Source of the DNA: Actinomadura rubteroloni
GTDB lineage: Bacteria; Actinomycetota; Actinomycetes; Streptosporangiales; Streptosporangiaceae
Direction of reading: 5' to 3'
Length of the DNA: 64,000 nucleotides
Assembly: GCF_002911665.1 (NCBI RefSeq)
Contig: NZ_MTBP01000002.1
Coordinates: 124,001 to 188,000, forward strand
Shown here: piece after piece, positions 33,690 through 42,759 of the stretch
Position numbering within the stretch: the first letter of the stretch is position 1
Layout of the letters: each line of letters starts with the position of its first letter
The notes under the pieces: generated by a model
The model's database searches: none
What the model was told of the DNA's origin: nothing
Seen by the model: only the letters and a program-made list of their open reading frames with translations
Position numbers and translations under genes: made by a program

Positions 33690-36600
33690 GTGCAGGAGAG
33701 GCTTCTCGCGGCGATCCGGGCGCGGCTCGAACGGGCGGTGTCCGGCGGCGAGCCCGCCGCCGTCCTGGAACCGGGCGCGCTCGTGGAGATGGACGCGCTG
33801 CTCGCGTTCGTCAGCTCCGCCGGGGAGCCCGACGTCGACGTCTTCTACGCGCTCGGCTGGCTGTGCTGGCTCCGCGTCCAGGCCCTTCCGCCCGGCGAGT
33901 GGGACGACGATCTCCAGCTCGCCGTCATGGTGTTCCGGCCCGTCTTCGCCGTCGATCCTTCGGCCGTCCCGCAACCGCTGCACGAGTTCTATACGCAGGG
34001 CGAACCGGCCGCCGAGGACGACGAGCGTTCCGTGCCCGCGGATCCGGCGCCCGGCGCCGAGGGCGAGCGCTACGTCCCCGAGGACCTGGTGTTCGGCGAG
34101 GAGGATGACGAGCGCTCCCTTCCCGACGATCCGATGCCCGGCGCGGAGGGCGACGAGCGCTACGTCCCCGAAAGCTTGGTGCTCGGCGGGAAGGATGACG
34201 AGCGCTACGTCCCTGCGGAACCCGTACTCAGCGGGGACGATGACGAGCGCTCCCTCCCCGAGGAGTCGGTGCTCGGTGCGAAGGGCGACGAGCGCTACGT
34301 CCCTGAGGACCTCGTGCTCAGCGAGGACGATGAGGAGCGCTCCGTCTCCGACCTCCCGGTGCTCGGCGCGGAGGACGGGCCTTTCGTCCTTGAGGACTTG
34401 GTGCCCGGCGGGGAGGACGATGAGGTGCGTTTCCTCCCTGACGGCCTGGTGCCGGGGTTGGAGGACGGCGACGCGGCCGGTGTCGAGCCGGCCATCCTCA
34501 CCGACCAGGGCGTCGCGCTCGTGGAGTGGTACGAGCGGACGGGCGATCCCGAGGCCCTGCAAGCGGCGCTCGGCCTGTTCCGCGCGGCGCTGGACGCGGT
34601 GCCGCCCGGGCATCCGAAGCGGGACCTGTGCCGGTCCAACCTGCTCAGCGCGCTCGGGAGCCGGCACGACGACTCCGGCGATCCCGGGGCGCTGCGGGAG
34701 ATCGTCGCCGTCCTGCGGGCCGCCGTCCGCGAGGACCCGGCGAACGTGCGCGACCTCGCGGCGGCGCTGCGGATGCTCTTCGACCGCACCGGCGACCTCG
34801 GCGCGCTGCGCGAGGCCGTCGCGCTCCGCCGCGCGCCCGGCGCGGACGCGAACGACCTCAACGAGCTCGGCGGCCTGCTGCGCCGCCTGTACGAGCAGAC
34901 CGGGGACCCCGCCGCGCTGGACGACGCCGTCGCCGCGCACCGGTCGTCCGTCCGGCGGACCGGCGCTCACGACCCGGACCTGCCCGGACGCCTGGCCGGG
35001 CTCGCCGGCGCGCTCCAGACGCTCTTCGAGCGGACGGGCGACCCGGACGCGCTGCGCGAGGCGATCGACACCGGCCGCCGGGCTGTGGACGACGCTCCCC
35101 CGGACTATCCACAGCGCGCGGTGGGGCTTGCCAACCTCGGGGTCTCCCTGCGCACGTCGTTCGAGCTGACCGGCTCGCTCGCCGACCTGCACGAGGCCGT
35201 CGCGGCGCACCGGGCCTGCGCGGCGGCCACCCCGGACGGGCATCCGCTGCGCGCCGGGCGCCTGCTCAACCTCGGCAACACGCTGCGCGCCCTCGCCGAC
35301 CGGACGGGCGACGCGGCGGCGCTGGCCGAGGCCGTCCGAGCGGGCCGGTCGGCGGTCGCCGCGCTGCCCGCCGACCATCCGGGCCGCGCCGCGCCGCTGT
35401 CGAGCCTCGGCAACAGCCTGTTCGCGCTCGCCGAGCGCACCGGCGACGCGTCGGTGCTGGCCGAGGCGGTCGGCCTGGCGCGCGAAGCCGTGGCCGCGAC
35501 GCCGGAGGGCCACGCGGTCCGGGCGCGGAACCTGTCCAACCTCGCGGTCGCGCTCGTCCTGCTCCACGAGAGCACCGGCGAGCCGGAGGCCCTGCGCGAG
35601 GCCGTCGCCACCGGCCGCGCCGCCGTGGCCGCCGCCGACGACGCCTGGTCGGAGCTGTCCGGCTACCTGGCCACGCTGGGCCGGGCGCTGCTGCGCCTGT
35701 TCGCGCTGTCCGGCGACCGGCGGGACCTGGCCGAGGCGCGGACCGTCCTCGCCCGCGCCGCCGCCCTGCCCGCCGCCACCCCCGCGGACCGGATCACCGC
35801 CGGACGGTCCCTCGCGACGGCCTGCTCGCTCGCGGGCGACGCCCCCGCCGCGCTCGCGGCGATGGAGACCGTGGTGGCGCTGCTGCCGCTGGTCGCGCCG
35901 CGCGACCTGCGCCGCGCCGACCGCGAGCACCGGCTAGGCGAGACGGCCGGGATCGCGGCACGCGCCGCCGGAACCGCGCTCGCCGCCGGCCGTCCCGAGC
36001 GGGCCGTAGAACTCCTCGAACAGGCCCGCGGCCTCCTGCTCACCGAGGACATGGACGCCCGCACCGAAGTGGACCGCCTGCGCGCCGCCGCACCCGACCT
36101 CGCCGACGAGTTCGTCCGGCTCCGCGACCAGCTAGCCCGCCTCGACCCCCCGGCGAACGACCACGAAGGCGACCGCGCACTCGCCGCCCGCCGCCGCACC
36201 GCCGCCTCCGAGTGGGACGCGCTGCTGAACCGCATCCGCACCCGCGACGGCCTCACCGACTTCCTCGCCCCACCGTCCGTGGAAACGCTGCTCCACCGCG
36301 CCGGCCCAGGACCGATCATCCTCGTCACAGCCGACCACGACCAAGGCGCCGCCCTGATCATCACCACCCCCGGCACGGGCACGGACAGCGGCACGAGCGC
36401 AGGCGTCGGCGCGAGCGGAAGCGCTTTCGCGGGCGCGAGCGGAGGCGTCGGCGCGGGCGCGGACGCGGGCGCGGACGGCGGCGCGAGTGGAGGCGGCGGC
36501 ACGGGTGGAAGTGCTGGCACGGGCGAGAGCGTCGGCACAGGCGGCGGCGTCGGCGCGAGCGGGAGCGGCGGCGGCACGGGCGCGGGCAGCGGCGCAGGCG

Positions 36601-37949
36601 CGGACGCGGACGGCGGCGCGAGTGAGGGCGTCGGCGCGAGCGGGAGCGTCGGCGCGAGCGGAGGCGTCGGCGCGAGCGGAGGCGTCGCGAGCGGAGGCGT
36701 CGGCGCGAGCGGGAGCGTCGGCACAGGCGTGAGCGGCGGCACGGGTGGGCGCGCTGGCGCGGGCGCGGGCGGCGGCGCGCCTGGGGGCACTGGCTCGGGC
36801 ACGGACGGCGGCACGAGTGGGGGCGGCGGCGCGAGCGGGACCGTCGGCACAGGCGTGAGCGCTGACGCGAGCGAGAGCGGCGGTACGGGTGGGAGCGCTG
36901 GCTCGGAGGCGGGCGGCGGTGCGAGTGGGAGCGCTGGCTCGGGTGGGGGGTGGGTGCGGCATGTGCCGTTGCCCGGGCTCACTGATGCCGTCGTGCGCGC
37001 GTATGCCGATCGGTTCCTCGGCGCGCGGCGCGGTGCTCTCTCGGGGCGGGACGGACGTGCCCGGGCAGAGGCTGAAGTGCATGACGTCCTCGGCTGGTTG
37101 TGGGACGCGGTGGCGGCGCCGATTCTGGGCGCGCTTGGGCACACCGGGGTCCCTCGGGGCGTGTGGCCGCGTGTGTGGTGGTGTCCGGTCGGTGTTCTGG
37201 CGTATCTGCCGCTGCACGCGGCCGGGCACCACCATGATCTCGTCGCCGATGTGTCGCCGCGCACGGTCATGGACCGGGTTGTCTCGTCTTATACGCCTAC
37301 GATCCGGGCGTTGGCGTATGCGCGGCGGGATACGGAACGCGAGAACGGTTCGGCTTTGATTGTTGCGATGCCTGAGACGCCGGACATGGCTCCGCTGCCG
37401 GGTGCGGACGCGGAGGCGCAGCGCGTGGCCGGGCTGCTCGCGGGCCCGACCGTCCTGCGGACGCGGGCGGCGACCCGGCGGGCGGTCCTGGCGGCGCTGC
37501 CCGAGCACTCGGTCGTCCACTTCGCCTGTCATGCCGCCACGGACTGGGACGATCCGGGAGCGAACCGGCTGCTGCTGCACGACCACGCCGTCCAGCCGCT
37601 CACCGTCGCGGAGATCTCCCGGCAGCGGCTGGCCGGCGCCGACCTGGCCTATCTGTCGGCGTGCGGGACGTCCGACACCCATCCCCGGCTGGTGGACGAG
37701 GCCGTCCACATCACCGCCGCGTTCCAGCTCGCCGGGTACCGGACGACGATCGGGACGCTCTGGCCGCTCAGCGACCGGGTCGCCACCCGGGTCGCCGAGG
37801 AGGTCTACGCCGCGCTGACGGACGGCGGCGCCTGCGCCCCCGACACCGCGCGCGCCGCGCTCGCCCTCCACCACGCGCTCCGCCGCGTCCGCGCCGCGTT
37901 CCTCGACGCCCCGACCCTGTGGGCGGGGCAGATCCACACCGGGGCCTAG
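33690..37949 (+). CDS. Giant TPR-CHAT protease with two internal repeat regions
   Basis: A 1419-residue protein. Order: helical N-terminus (1-110); ten 15-residue acidic repeats (112-261); TPR-like helical repeats (about 270-800, units around GDPxALREAVAxxRxAV); a helical spacer; about 195 residues of Gly/Ser/Ala-rich low complexity (892-1086); and a C-terminal CHAT caspase-like domain (about 1100-1419). Catalytic residues are intact: His1281 in HFACHA and Cys1325 in LSACGT. GTG 33690 with GGGAGGG upstream. CHAT proteases cleave partner proteins in bacterial immunity and signalling. The substrate here is unknown. It converges on an Mrr-like nuclease gene, overlapping by 4 bases. Confidence 0.88.
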   Translation: MQERLLAAIRARLERAVSGGEPAAVLEPGALVEMDALLAFVSSAGEPDVDVFYALGWLCWLRVQALPPGEWDDDLQLAVMVFRPVFAVDPSAVPQPLHEFYTQGEPAAEDDERSVPADPAPGAEGERYVPEDLVFGEEDDERSLPDDPMPGAEGDERYVPESLVLGGKDDERYVPAEPVLSGDDDERSLPEESVLGAKGDERYVPEDLVLSEDDEERSVSDLPVLGAEDGPFVLEDLVPGGEDDEVRFLPDGLVPGLEDGDAAGVEPAILTDQGVALVEWYERTGDPEALQAALGLFRAALDAVPPGHPKRDLCRSNLLSALGSRHDDSGDPGALREIVAVLRAAVREDPANVRDLAAALRMLFDRTGDLGALREAVALRRAPGADANDLNELGGLLRRLYEQTGDPAALDDAVAAHRSSVRRTGAHDPDLPGRLAGLAGALQTLFERTGDPDALREAIDTGRRAVDDAPPDYPQRAVGLANLGVSLRTSFELTGSLADLHEAVAAHRACAAATPDGHPLRAGRLLNLGNTLRALADRTGDAAALAEAVRAGRSAVAALPADHPGRAAPLSSLGNSLFALAERTGDASVLAEAVGLAREAVAATPEGHAVRARNLSNLAVALVLLHESTGEPEALREAVATGRAAVAAADDAWSELSGYLATLGRALLRLFALSGDRRDLAEARTVLARAAALPAATPADRITAGRSLATACSLAGDAPAALAAMETVVALLPLVAPRDLRRADREHRLGETAGIAARAAGTALAAGRPERAVELLEQARGLLLTEDMDARTEVDRLRAAAPDLADEFVRLRDQLARLDPPANDHEGDRALAARRRTAASEWDALLNRIRTRDGLTDFLAPPSVETLLHRAGPGPIILVTADHDQGAALIITTPGTGTDSGTSAGVGASGSAFAGASGGVGAGADAGADGGASGGGGTGGSAGTGESVGTGGGVGASGSGGGTGAGSGAGADADGGASEGVGASGSVGASGGVGASGGVASGGVGASGSVGTGVSGGTGGRAGAGAGGGAPGGTGSGTDGGTSGGGGASGTVGTGVSADASESGGTGGSAGSEAGGGASGSAGSGGGWVRHVPLPGLTDAVVRAYADRFLGARRGALSGRDGRARAEAEVHDVLGWLWDAVAAPILGALGHTGVPRGVWPRVWWCPVGVLAYLPLHAAGHHHDLVADVSPRTVMDRVVSSYTPTIRALAYARRDTERENGSALIVAMPETPDMAPLPGADAEAQRVAGLLAGPTVLRTRAATRRAVLAALPEHSVVHFACHAATDWDDPGANRLLLHDHAVQPLTVAEISRQRLAGADLAYLSACGTSDTHPRLVDEAVHITAAFQLAGYRTTIGTLWPLSDRVATRVAEEVYAALTDGGACAPDTARAALALHHALRRVRAAFLDAPTLWAGQIHTGA
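34023..34472 (+). repeat. Ten 45-bp repeats encoding an acidic 15-residue motif
   Basis: Consecutive units such as ERYVPEDLVFGEEDD, ERSLPDDPMPGAEGD and ERYVPESLVLGGKDD, consensus ER[YS][VL]P-x3-[VP]-[LM]-G-x-[EDK]-[DG]-[DE]. The last two units (PFVLEDLVPGGEDDE, VRFLPDGLVPGLEDG) are degenerate. Confidence 0.85.
36364..36948 (+). repeat. Gly/Ser/Ala-rich low-complexity tract in the CHAT gene
   Basis: Tandem imperfect hexamer/dodecamer DNA repeats (GGCGTCGGCGCGAGCGGA type) encode about 195 residues such as GVGASGSVGASGG and GTGGSAG. Placed exactly between the sensory half and the CHAT protease, it is probably a flexible linker prone to length change. Confidence 0.85.
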
Positions 37950-38503
37950 CGGTCGAAGAGGAACGTCCGGAGATGGTCCGGACGATCGGTCAGCAGCACA
38001 CTGACCGGCCCCGCGTCGGTAAGCCGGCTCAGATACGCCGCGTACTGCGGAGGCTGCTCGGAGGCGTCGCCGCCGTCGCGTGTCATGTACGTCCAGGAGT
38101 CGTCCACCAGGCGCACGCACGCGATCCCGTGCACGCGGGCGTACTCCAGCGCGCCGCTCTGGAAACCGGACGACGCGACCACGACGCCCTTGTGCGCGCC
38201 CGTCGCGCGGAGCTTGTCGTTCAGTACCTGCACGTGCTCGCGCTTGACGGGCGCCGCGTGGCGCTTGCACTCGAACAGCATGAGGAAGTCCGCGCCCAGG
38301 AGCCGGAACCGCACGGTCACGTCGATGACGTACGTGCCGTCGGTGCCCGCGACCGGGTCCAGATGGGCGACGCGCCAGTCCACCACCTCGTGCCCGGACG
38401 CCCGGACCAGGTCGGCCACGGCCCGCTCGTACTCGGCGGGGCTCAGTTCGTGCACGGGACGGACGTCTCCGTCCGGTCCGCGCGTCTCCGGAACCTGACT
38501 CAC
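37946..38503 (-). CDS. Mrr-like restriction endonuclease-fold protein
   Basis: A 185-residue nuclease-fold protein. After a helical start (LSPAEYERAVADLVRASGHEV) it has the PD-(D/E)xK core: TYVIDVTVRF supplies the Asp and LMLFECKRH supplies E-x-K, followed by the HVQVLNDKLRATGAHKGVVVAS helix/strand of Mrr_cat proteins. GTG 38503 with GGGAG upstream. It overlaps the CHAT gene tail to tail, and is divergent from a patatin-like gene. A DNA nuclease in a defence-like cluster is plausible. Confidence 0.75.
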   Translation of the reverse strand: MSQVPETRGPDGDVRPVHELSPAEYERAVADLVRASGHEVVDWRVAHLDPVAGTDGTYVIDVTVRFRLLGADFLMLFECKRHAAPVKREHVQVLNDKLRATGAHKGVVVASSGFQSGALEYARVHGIACVRLVDDSWTYMTRDGGDASEQPPQYAAYLSRLTDAGPVSVLLTDRPDHLRTFLFDR

Positions 38504-38636
38504 GCACCCACTCCCGACGGTCCATGTCCCTGCCCGTACGGTGCCGCACCGCCGCGAGCCGTGCAACACGCCTTTGAACCGCGGATGTACAGATCCAGAC
38601 CCGGCCCGGGTATCTCCCCGGAGGGAAGGGGGACAT

Positions 38637-39467
38637 GTGACGCGAGCGCTGGTGCTGGGCGGCGGCGGAAGCGTCGCCGGGCCGTGGGCGGCGGGGCTGA
38701 TCGACGGCCTCCGCCGCTTCGGGATCGACCTCGGCGCCGCCGACCTGATCGTCGGGACGGCGGCGGGCGCGTACATCGGCGCCTGCCTGGCCCATGACGC
38801 GGACGTCTCCGGCATCATCATGGACCTCATCAAGGAGCACCACGTCGACGCCACCCCCGACATCGACGACGCGCTGCTCAACCGGACCATCGACATCCTG
38901 TCCGACCCGGCCTGCCCGACGCGGGCGCGCGCGGCGATGCTCGGTGTTCTGGCGCGCGAGATCCAGCGCCCGCCGATGTCGCCGTGGCTCGACCGCGTGA
39001 TCGAGCGGCTCCCGGCCGACGACTGGCCCGAGCGCGCCCTGCTGATCGCGTCGGTGTCGGCCGAGACCGGGGAACGCGCCGTCTGGCGCAGGGGCGGCGC
39101 CGCGACGCTCCGGCAGGCCGTCCAAGCGAGCTGCTCGTGGCCGGTGATGTACTACCCCACCCGCATCGACGGGCATCTGTACATCGACGGCGGCGTCCAC
39201 TCCTCGACCAGCGCCGACCTCGCCCGGGGCCACGACCGCGTGATCGTCCTCGCCCCGCTGCGCCACCTGCTGCCGCACGGCGAACTCGACGCGGAACTGG
39301 CGGAACTCGGCAGCGCCCGCGTCACCGTGCTGTGCCCGGACCGGGAGGCCGCCGAGCTGTTCACGCTCGGCCTGTTCGAGCCCAACCTGCGGTACTCGGC
39401 CTACGACGCGGGCCTCCGCCAGGCCGTCGAGTTCCGGGACGAGGTCGCCCCGTCCTGGACGGTCTGA
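38637..39467 (+). CDS. Patatin-like protein lacking the catalytic serine
   Basis: A 276-residue patatin fold: oxyanion loop LVLGGGGSVAGPWAAGLI at the N-terminus and the DGG motif YIDGGVHSS (Asp184). The nucleophile elbow should read GxSxG; here it is GTAAG (40-44), with Ala42 encoded by GCG 38760-38762. The serine is therefore missing although the rest of the fold is preserved. GTG 38637 with GGAGGG upstream. As written it should not hydrolyse lipids. It may be a lipid-binding or regulatory protein. Its stop lies in a palindrome shared with the next gene. Confidence 0.8.
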   Translation: MTRALVLGGGGSVAGPWAAGLIDGLRRFGIDLGAADLIVGTAAGAYIGACLAHDADVSGIIMDLIKEHHVDATPDIDDALLNRTIDILSDPACPTRARAAMLGVLAREIQRPPMSPWLDRVIERLPADDWPERALLIASVSAETGERAVWRRGGAATLRQAVQASCSWPVMYYPTRIDGHLYIDGGVHSSTSADLARGHDRVIVLAPLRHLLPHGELDAELAELGSARVTVLCPDREAAELFTLGLFEPNLRYSAYDAGLRQAVEFRDEVAPSWTV

Positions 39468-39480
39468 CGCGCGTCAGACC
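39461..39480. terminator. 20-bp palindrome holding both convergent stop codons
   Basis: GGTCTGACGCGCGTCAGACC is perfectly self-complementary. The patatin TGA is 39465-39467 and the DeoR-gene TGA is 39474-39476 on the other strand. It probably acts as a bidirectional terminator, though there is no T-tract. Confidence 0.55.
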
Positions 39481-40232
39481 GTCGTCACCGTGACGCCCGC
39501 CGCGCGGAGATCCTGAACAATCTGGTTGTCCGATCGCGCATCCGTGATGACCACGCTGAGGTCCTGCGGCCCGCAGACGCGGCCGAACGCGACCCGGCCG
39601 AGCTTCTCCGCCGTCGCCACCAGCACCGTCCGCTGCGCCGCGCGGATCGCCGCCCGCTTGACGTGGACGTCGTCCAGGTCGTGCGCGGTCGCGCCGACGG
39701 ACGCGTCGATCCCGCAGCAGCTCAGCACGAAGGTGTCGTAGCGCAGGTCCGCGAACGTCCGGACCGCGAGGTCGCCGTGGAACGACAGCTCGCCGGGGCG
39801 CACCTGGCCGCCGGGCAGCAGCAGCCGGACGCCGTCCGCGCCCTCCAGCGGGTGCACCGCGTGCAGGGACAGCGGCGTGACGGTGAGCCGCCGCGCCGCC
39901 ATGGCGGTCGCCACCGCGACGGCGGTCGTGCCGGTGTCCAGCGCGACCGTCTCGCCGTCCTTGAGCAGGTCCGTCACCGCCGCGGCGAGCCGGGCCTTGG
40001 CGTCCGCGCCGACCAGCGCGCGCAGCGCGAACGGCTGCTCGACGCCGCTCAGCAGCGCGCTCACCGCTCCCCCGTGGACGCGCCGGAGCGCGCCCTGCGC
40101 CTCCAGGTGCTCCAGGTCGCGCCGGACGGTCATCTCCGACGTCCCGGCGGCCTTCGCCAGCTCGGCGACCGTGGCCCGGTTGCGCTCGGCCAGGATCGCC
40201 ACGACGAGCCGGTGCCTCTCCCGGACGTTCAT
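39474..40232 (-). CDS. DeoR-family transcriptional regulator
   Basis: A 252-residue repressor: HTH ATVAELAKAAGTSEMTVRRDLEHLEAQGALRRVHGGAV and a C-terminal sugar-phosphate-binding domain with the conserved DTGTTAVAVA and DLDDVHVKRAAI segments. ATG 40232 with GGGAGG upstream. Divergent from an MFS transporter, which it probably controls in response to a phosphorylated sugar. Confidence 0.9.
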   Translation of the reverse strand: MNVRERHRLVVAILAERNRATVAELAKAAGTSEMTVRRDLEHLEAQGALRRVHGGAVSALLSGVEQPFALRALVGADAKARLAAAVTDLLKDGETVALDTGTTAVAVATAMAARRLTVTPLSLHAVHPLEGADGVRLLLPGGQVRPGELSFHGDLAVRTFADLRYDTFVLSCCGIDASVGATAHDLDDVHVKRAAIRAAQRTVLVATAEKLGRVAFGRVCGPQDLSVVITDARSDNQIVQDLRAAGVTVTTV

Positions 40233-40281
40233 CCGCGCACCTCCCGCGCCCATTCTGCCGGTTGACAGACGCACATCAGCA

Positions 40282-40297
40282 ATGTTTGTTTGAACAT
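40282..40297. promoter_or_regulatory. Possible DeoR operator
   Basis: ATGTT-TGTTTG-AACAT inverted repeat in the short gap between the DeoR gene and the transporter; DeoR-family sites often contain TGTTTGAACA-like sequences. Confidence 0.5.
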
Positions 40298-40323
40298 CCT
40301 ACATGTGCGAAGAGAGGTGGCCG

Positions 40324-41499
40324 ATGTTCACGCGTTCCGCCGCGGCGGCCTCCTGTGTCGGGTTCGTCGCCATCGGCGCGCTCCAGGCGCTGTACGGCCC
40401 GGCGATCCCCGCGTTCCGCGCGGAGTTCGGGCTCGGCCCGTCCGCCGCCGGGCTCGCGCTGAGCGCGCATTTCACCGGCGCGCTGCTCGGCGTCGGCGCG
40501 TTCCACCGGGCACGCGCCCGGACCGGCGACCGTCTTGCGCTCGGCGTCGGTTACGCCCTGCTGGCCGTCGGGTCGCTGCTCATCGCGTTCGCGCCGTCCT
40601 GGCCCGCCGCGCTGGCGGGCGCGGCGGTCGCCGGGCTCGGCTTCGGCGCCGTCGACTACGGGCTGAACCTGCTGTTCGCCGTGGGGTTCGGGACGCGCGG
40701 CACCGCGATGCTCAACCTGCTCAACGCCCATTTCGGCGTCGGCGCGATCCTCGGCCCGGCGCTGCTCGGACGGCTCGGCCCGGACCGGTACCCGTGGGCG
40801 TTCGCGGGATGCGCGGTGGTCTGCCTGGCGCTGCTGCCGGGCCTCGCGGGCGTCCGGAGCCGTCCGGCCGAGCAGACGCGTCCCGCGCCGGACCGGCAGC
40901 CGCGCGTGCTGCCGCTCGTCCTCGCGTTCGTGGTCATCTACGTGCTGCACGTCGCGATCGAGACGGGCGTCGGCGGCTGGGAGCCCACGCACCTGGCGGC
41001 CGTCGGCTACGGGGCGCCGGCGGCGGCGATCGCGACGTCGGGGTTCTGGCTGGCGATGACGGCGGGACGCTTCGGGGCGATCCCGCTCAGCCTCCGGTTC
41101 ACCGACGCGGCCATCGTCACCTGGTGCTGCGCCGGGATGACCGGGTTCCTGCTGCTCGCGGCCGTCCCCGGCGCCGCGCCCTACGCGTACGCGGGCGTCG
41201 GCCTGGCGATCGGGCCGATCTTCCCGACCGCCCTGCCGTGGCTGCGCCGGACGGCCCCGGGCGGCGCGGCGGGCGCGTTCGTCGTCGCCGCGTCGATGGT
41301 CGGCGGCGTCGCGTTCCCGCCGCTGCTCGGGGCGGTGATCGAGGTGTCCGGCGTGCGGGCGGTGCCGCTGCTGCTCGCCGCCCTCGCCGCCGTCTGCACG
41401 ACGCTCGCCGTGAGCCTGGCGATCAGGAGAATGGGCTCCGCGACGCAGGTGCTCCCCCGGCGCGAAAACCCCGCAAGGCGGCCGGCCCCGCGACCGTGA
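40324..41499 (+). CDS. MFS transporter (sugar-type)
   Basis: A 391-residue protein with about 12 TM helices, beginning AASCVGFVAIGALQALYGPA, similar in layout to fucose-permease-like MFS proteins. ATG 40324 with GAGAGG seven bases upstream is preferred over ATG 40303. Context with the DeoR regulator suggests a sugar or sugar derivative as substrate. Confidence 0.82.
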   Translation: MFTRSAAAASCVGFVAIGALQALYGPAIPAFRAEFGLGPSAAGLALSAHFTGALLGVGAFHRARARTGDRLALGVGYALLAVGSLLIAFAPSWPAALAGAAVAGLGFGAVDYGLNLLFAVGFGTRGTAMLNLLNAHFGVGAILGPALLGRLGPDRYPWAFAGCAVVCLALLPGLAGVRSRPAEQTRPAPDRQPRVLPLVLAFVVIYVLHVAIETGVGGWEPTHLAAVGYGAPAAAIATSGFWLAMTAGRFGAIPLSLRFTDAAIVTWCCAGMTGFLLLAAVPGAAPYAYAGVGLAIGPIFPTALPWLRRTAPGGAAGAFVVAASMVGGVAFPPLLGAVIEVSGVRAVPLLLAALAAVCTTLAVSLAIRRMGSATQVLPRRENPARRPAPRP

Positions 41500-41675
41500 C
41501 GACGAGCGCGAAGCCCGAGAACGCGTCCCGACGATCTAAAAGACATCAACGTCTATTGACGTTCGGCCACTGTTCACCCGTCCCCGCGGAACCGCCCAAG
41601 CGCCAGACTCCGGTCACCTGACGGCAGCGGTCCGGACACCGGCGCGCCACCCGGGACTCACAGACTCGCGCCCAC

Positions 41676-42737
41676 ATGAGACGCACATTCTCGATCGTGC
41701 TGGCGGGGGCTCTCATCGTCGGCGTCGTGATCGCAATCGTTCAGGGGCGCGGTTCGTCCGGGGGGACCGTGACGGTGCGCGGGGTGATCGGCTCGGAGAA
41801 GCAGGCCTTCTTCGACGATCCCGCCGTGCGGAAGGTGCTGGCCGCGCGCGGGCTGAAGGTGGAGGTCGACCCGGCGGGGTCGCGGGAGATCGCCACGTCC
41901 GTCGACCTCGGCCGGTACGACTTCGCGTTCCCGTCCAGCTCGCCCGCCGCCGACAAGATCCGGCAGACGCGGCAGACCGGCCGCTACACGCCGTTCTCGT
42001 CGCCGATGGTCATCGCCACGTTCCAGCCCATCGCGGAACTGCTGGAGAAGGCGGGCGTCGCCGAGCGCTCCCCGGTCTGGACGTTCGACGTCGCCCGCTA
42101 CCTCGACCTGGTCGCGCGGAACGTCCGGTGGGACGGCCTCAAGGGCAACACGGCCTATCCCGTCCGCAAGAACGTCCTGGTGTCCACGACCGATCCGCGC
42201 AGCTCCAACTCCGCCGCCATGTACCTGGCCATCGCGTCGTACGTCGCGAACGGTGACGCGGTCGTGCGGAACCCGGCGGAGGAGCGCAAGGTGCTGCCCG
42301 CTCTGTCGCGGCTGTTCCTGGACCAGGGCTACACCGACAACTCGTCCGAGGGGCCGTTCGCGGACTACCTCGCGCTCGGCATGGGCAAGACGCCGCTGGT
42401 CTGCGCGTACGAGGCGCAGTTCGTGGACGCCGCCGTGCGCGGCCGGCTCAAGCCCGGCATGGTGCTGATGTACCCGTCGCCGACCGTGCTGTCCAAGCAC
42501 ACGCTGATCCCGCTGGACGGCAAGGGCGACCGCGTCGGCCGCCTGCTGAGCACCGACCCGCAACTCCAGCGGCTCGCCGCCCGGCACGGCTTCCGCACCG
42601 CCGACCCCGCGCAGTTCGCCGCGGTGGCCGGGGACCGTCGCGTGCCGGTCGCCCCGGACCTCATCGACGTGGTCGACACCCCCTCCTACGACACCCTCGA
42701 ACACCTCCTGACCGGGGTCGCCAAGGCGTACGGGTGA
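41676..42737 (+). CDS. Membrane-anchored solute-binding-like protein of the TelA operon
   Basis: A 353-residue protein: one N-terminal TM anchor (FSIVLAGALIVGVVIAIV, no lipobox Cys), then a periplasmic-binding-protein-like domain (GVIGSEKQAFFDDPAVRKVL at the start, SSNSAAMYLAIASY in the middle). There is no ABC transporter nearby. No convincing ribosome-binding site precedes ATG 41676, so it may be leaderless. First gene of a four-gene unit with TelA, a lipoprotein that combines the same kind of domain with vWA, and an XpaC-like protein. Confidence 0.75.
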   Translation: MRRTFSIVLAGALIVGVVIAIVQGRGSSGGTVTVRGVIGSEKQAFFDDPAVRKVLAARGLKVEVDPAGSREIATSVDLGRYDFAFPSSSPAADKIRQTRQTGRYTPFSSPMVIATFQPIAELLEKAGVAERSPVWTFDVARYLDLVARNVRWDGLKGNTAYPVRKNVLVSTTDPRSSNSAAMYLAIASYVANGDAVVRNPAEERKVLPALSRLFLDQGYTDNSSEGPFADYLALGMGKTPLVCAYEAQFVDAAVRGRLKPGMVLMYPSPTVLSKHTLIPLDGKGDRVGRLLSTDPQLQRLAARHGFRTADPAQFAAVAGDRRVPVAPDLIDVVDTPSYDTLEHLLTGVAKAYG

Positions 42738-42759
42738 CAGGGCCGAAGAAGGAGCAACG

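Noticed and set aside
33093..35930. Minus-strand frame of about 945 codons opposite kdpE and the CHAT gene
   Set aside because: It spans two well-supported plus-strand genes and the repeat region and shows no recognisable domain.
36364..36960. Regular repeats that could suggest a CRISPR array
   Set aside because: The repeats are short, contiguous without spacers, in frame, and encode a Gly/Ser/Ala linker.
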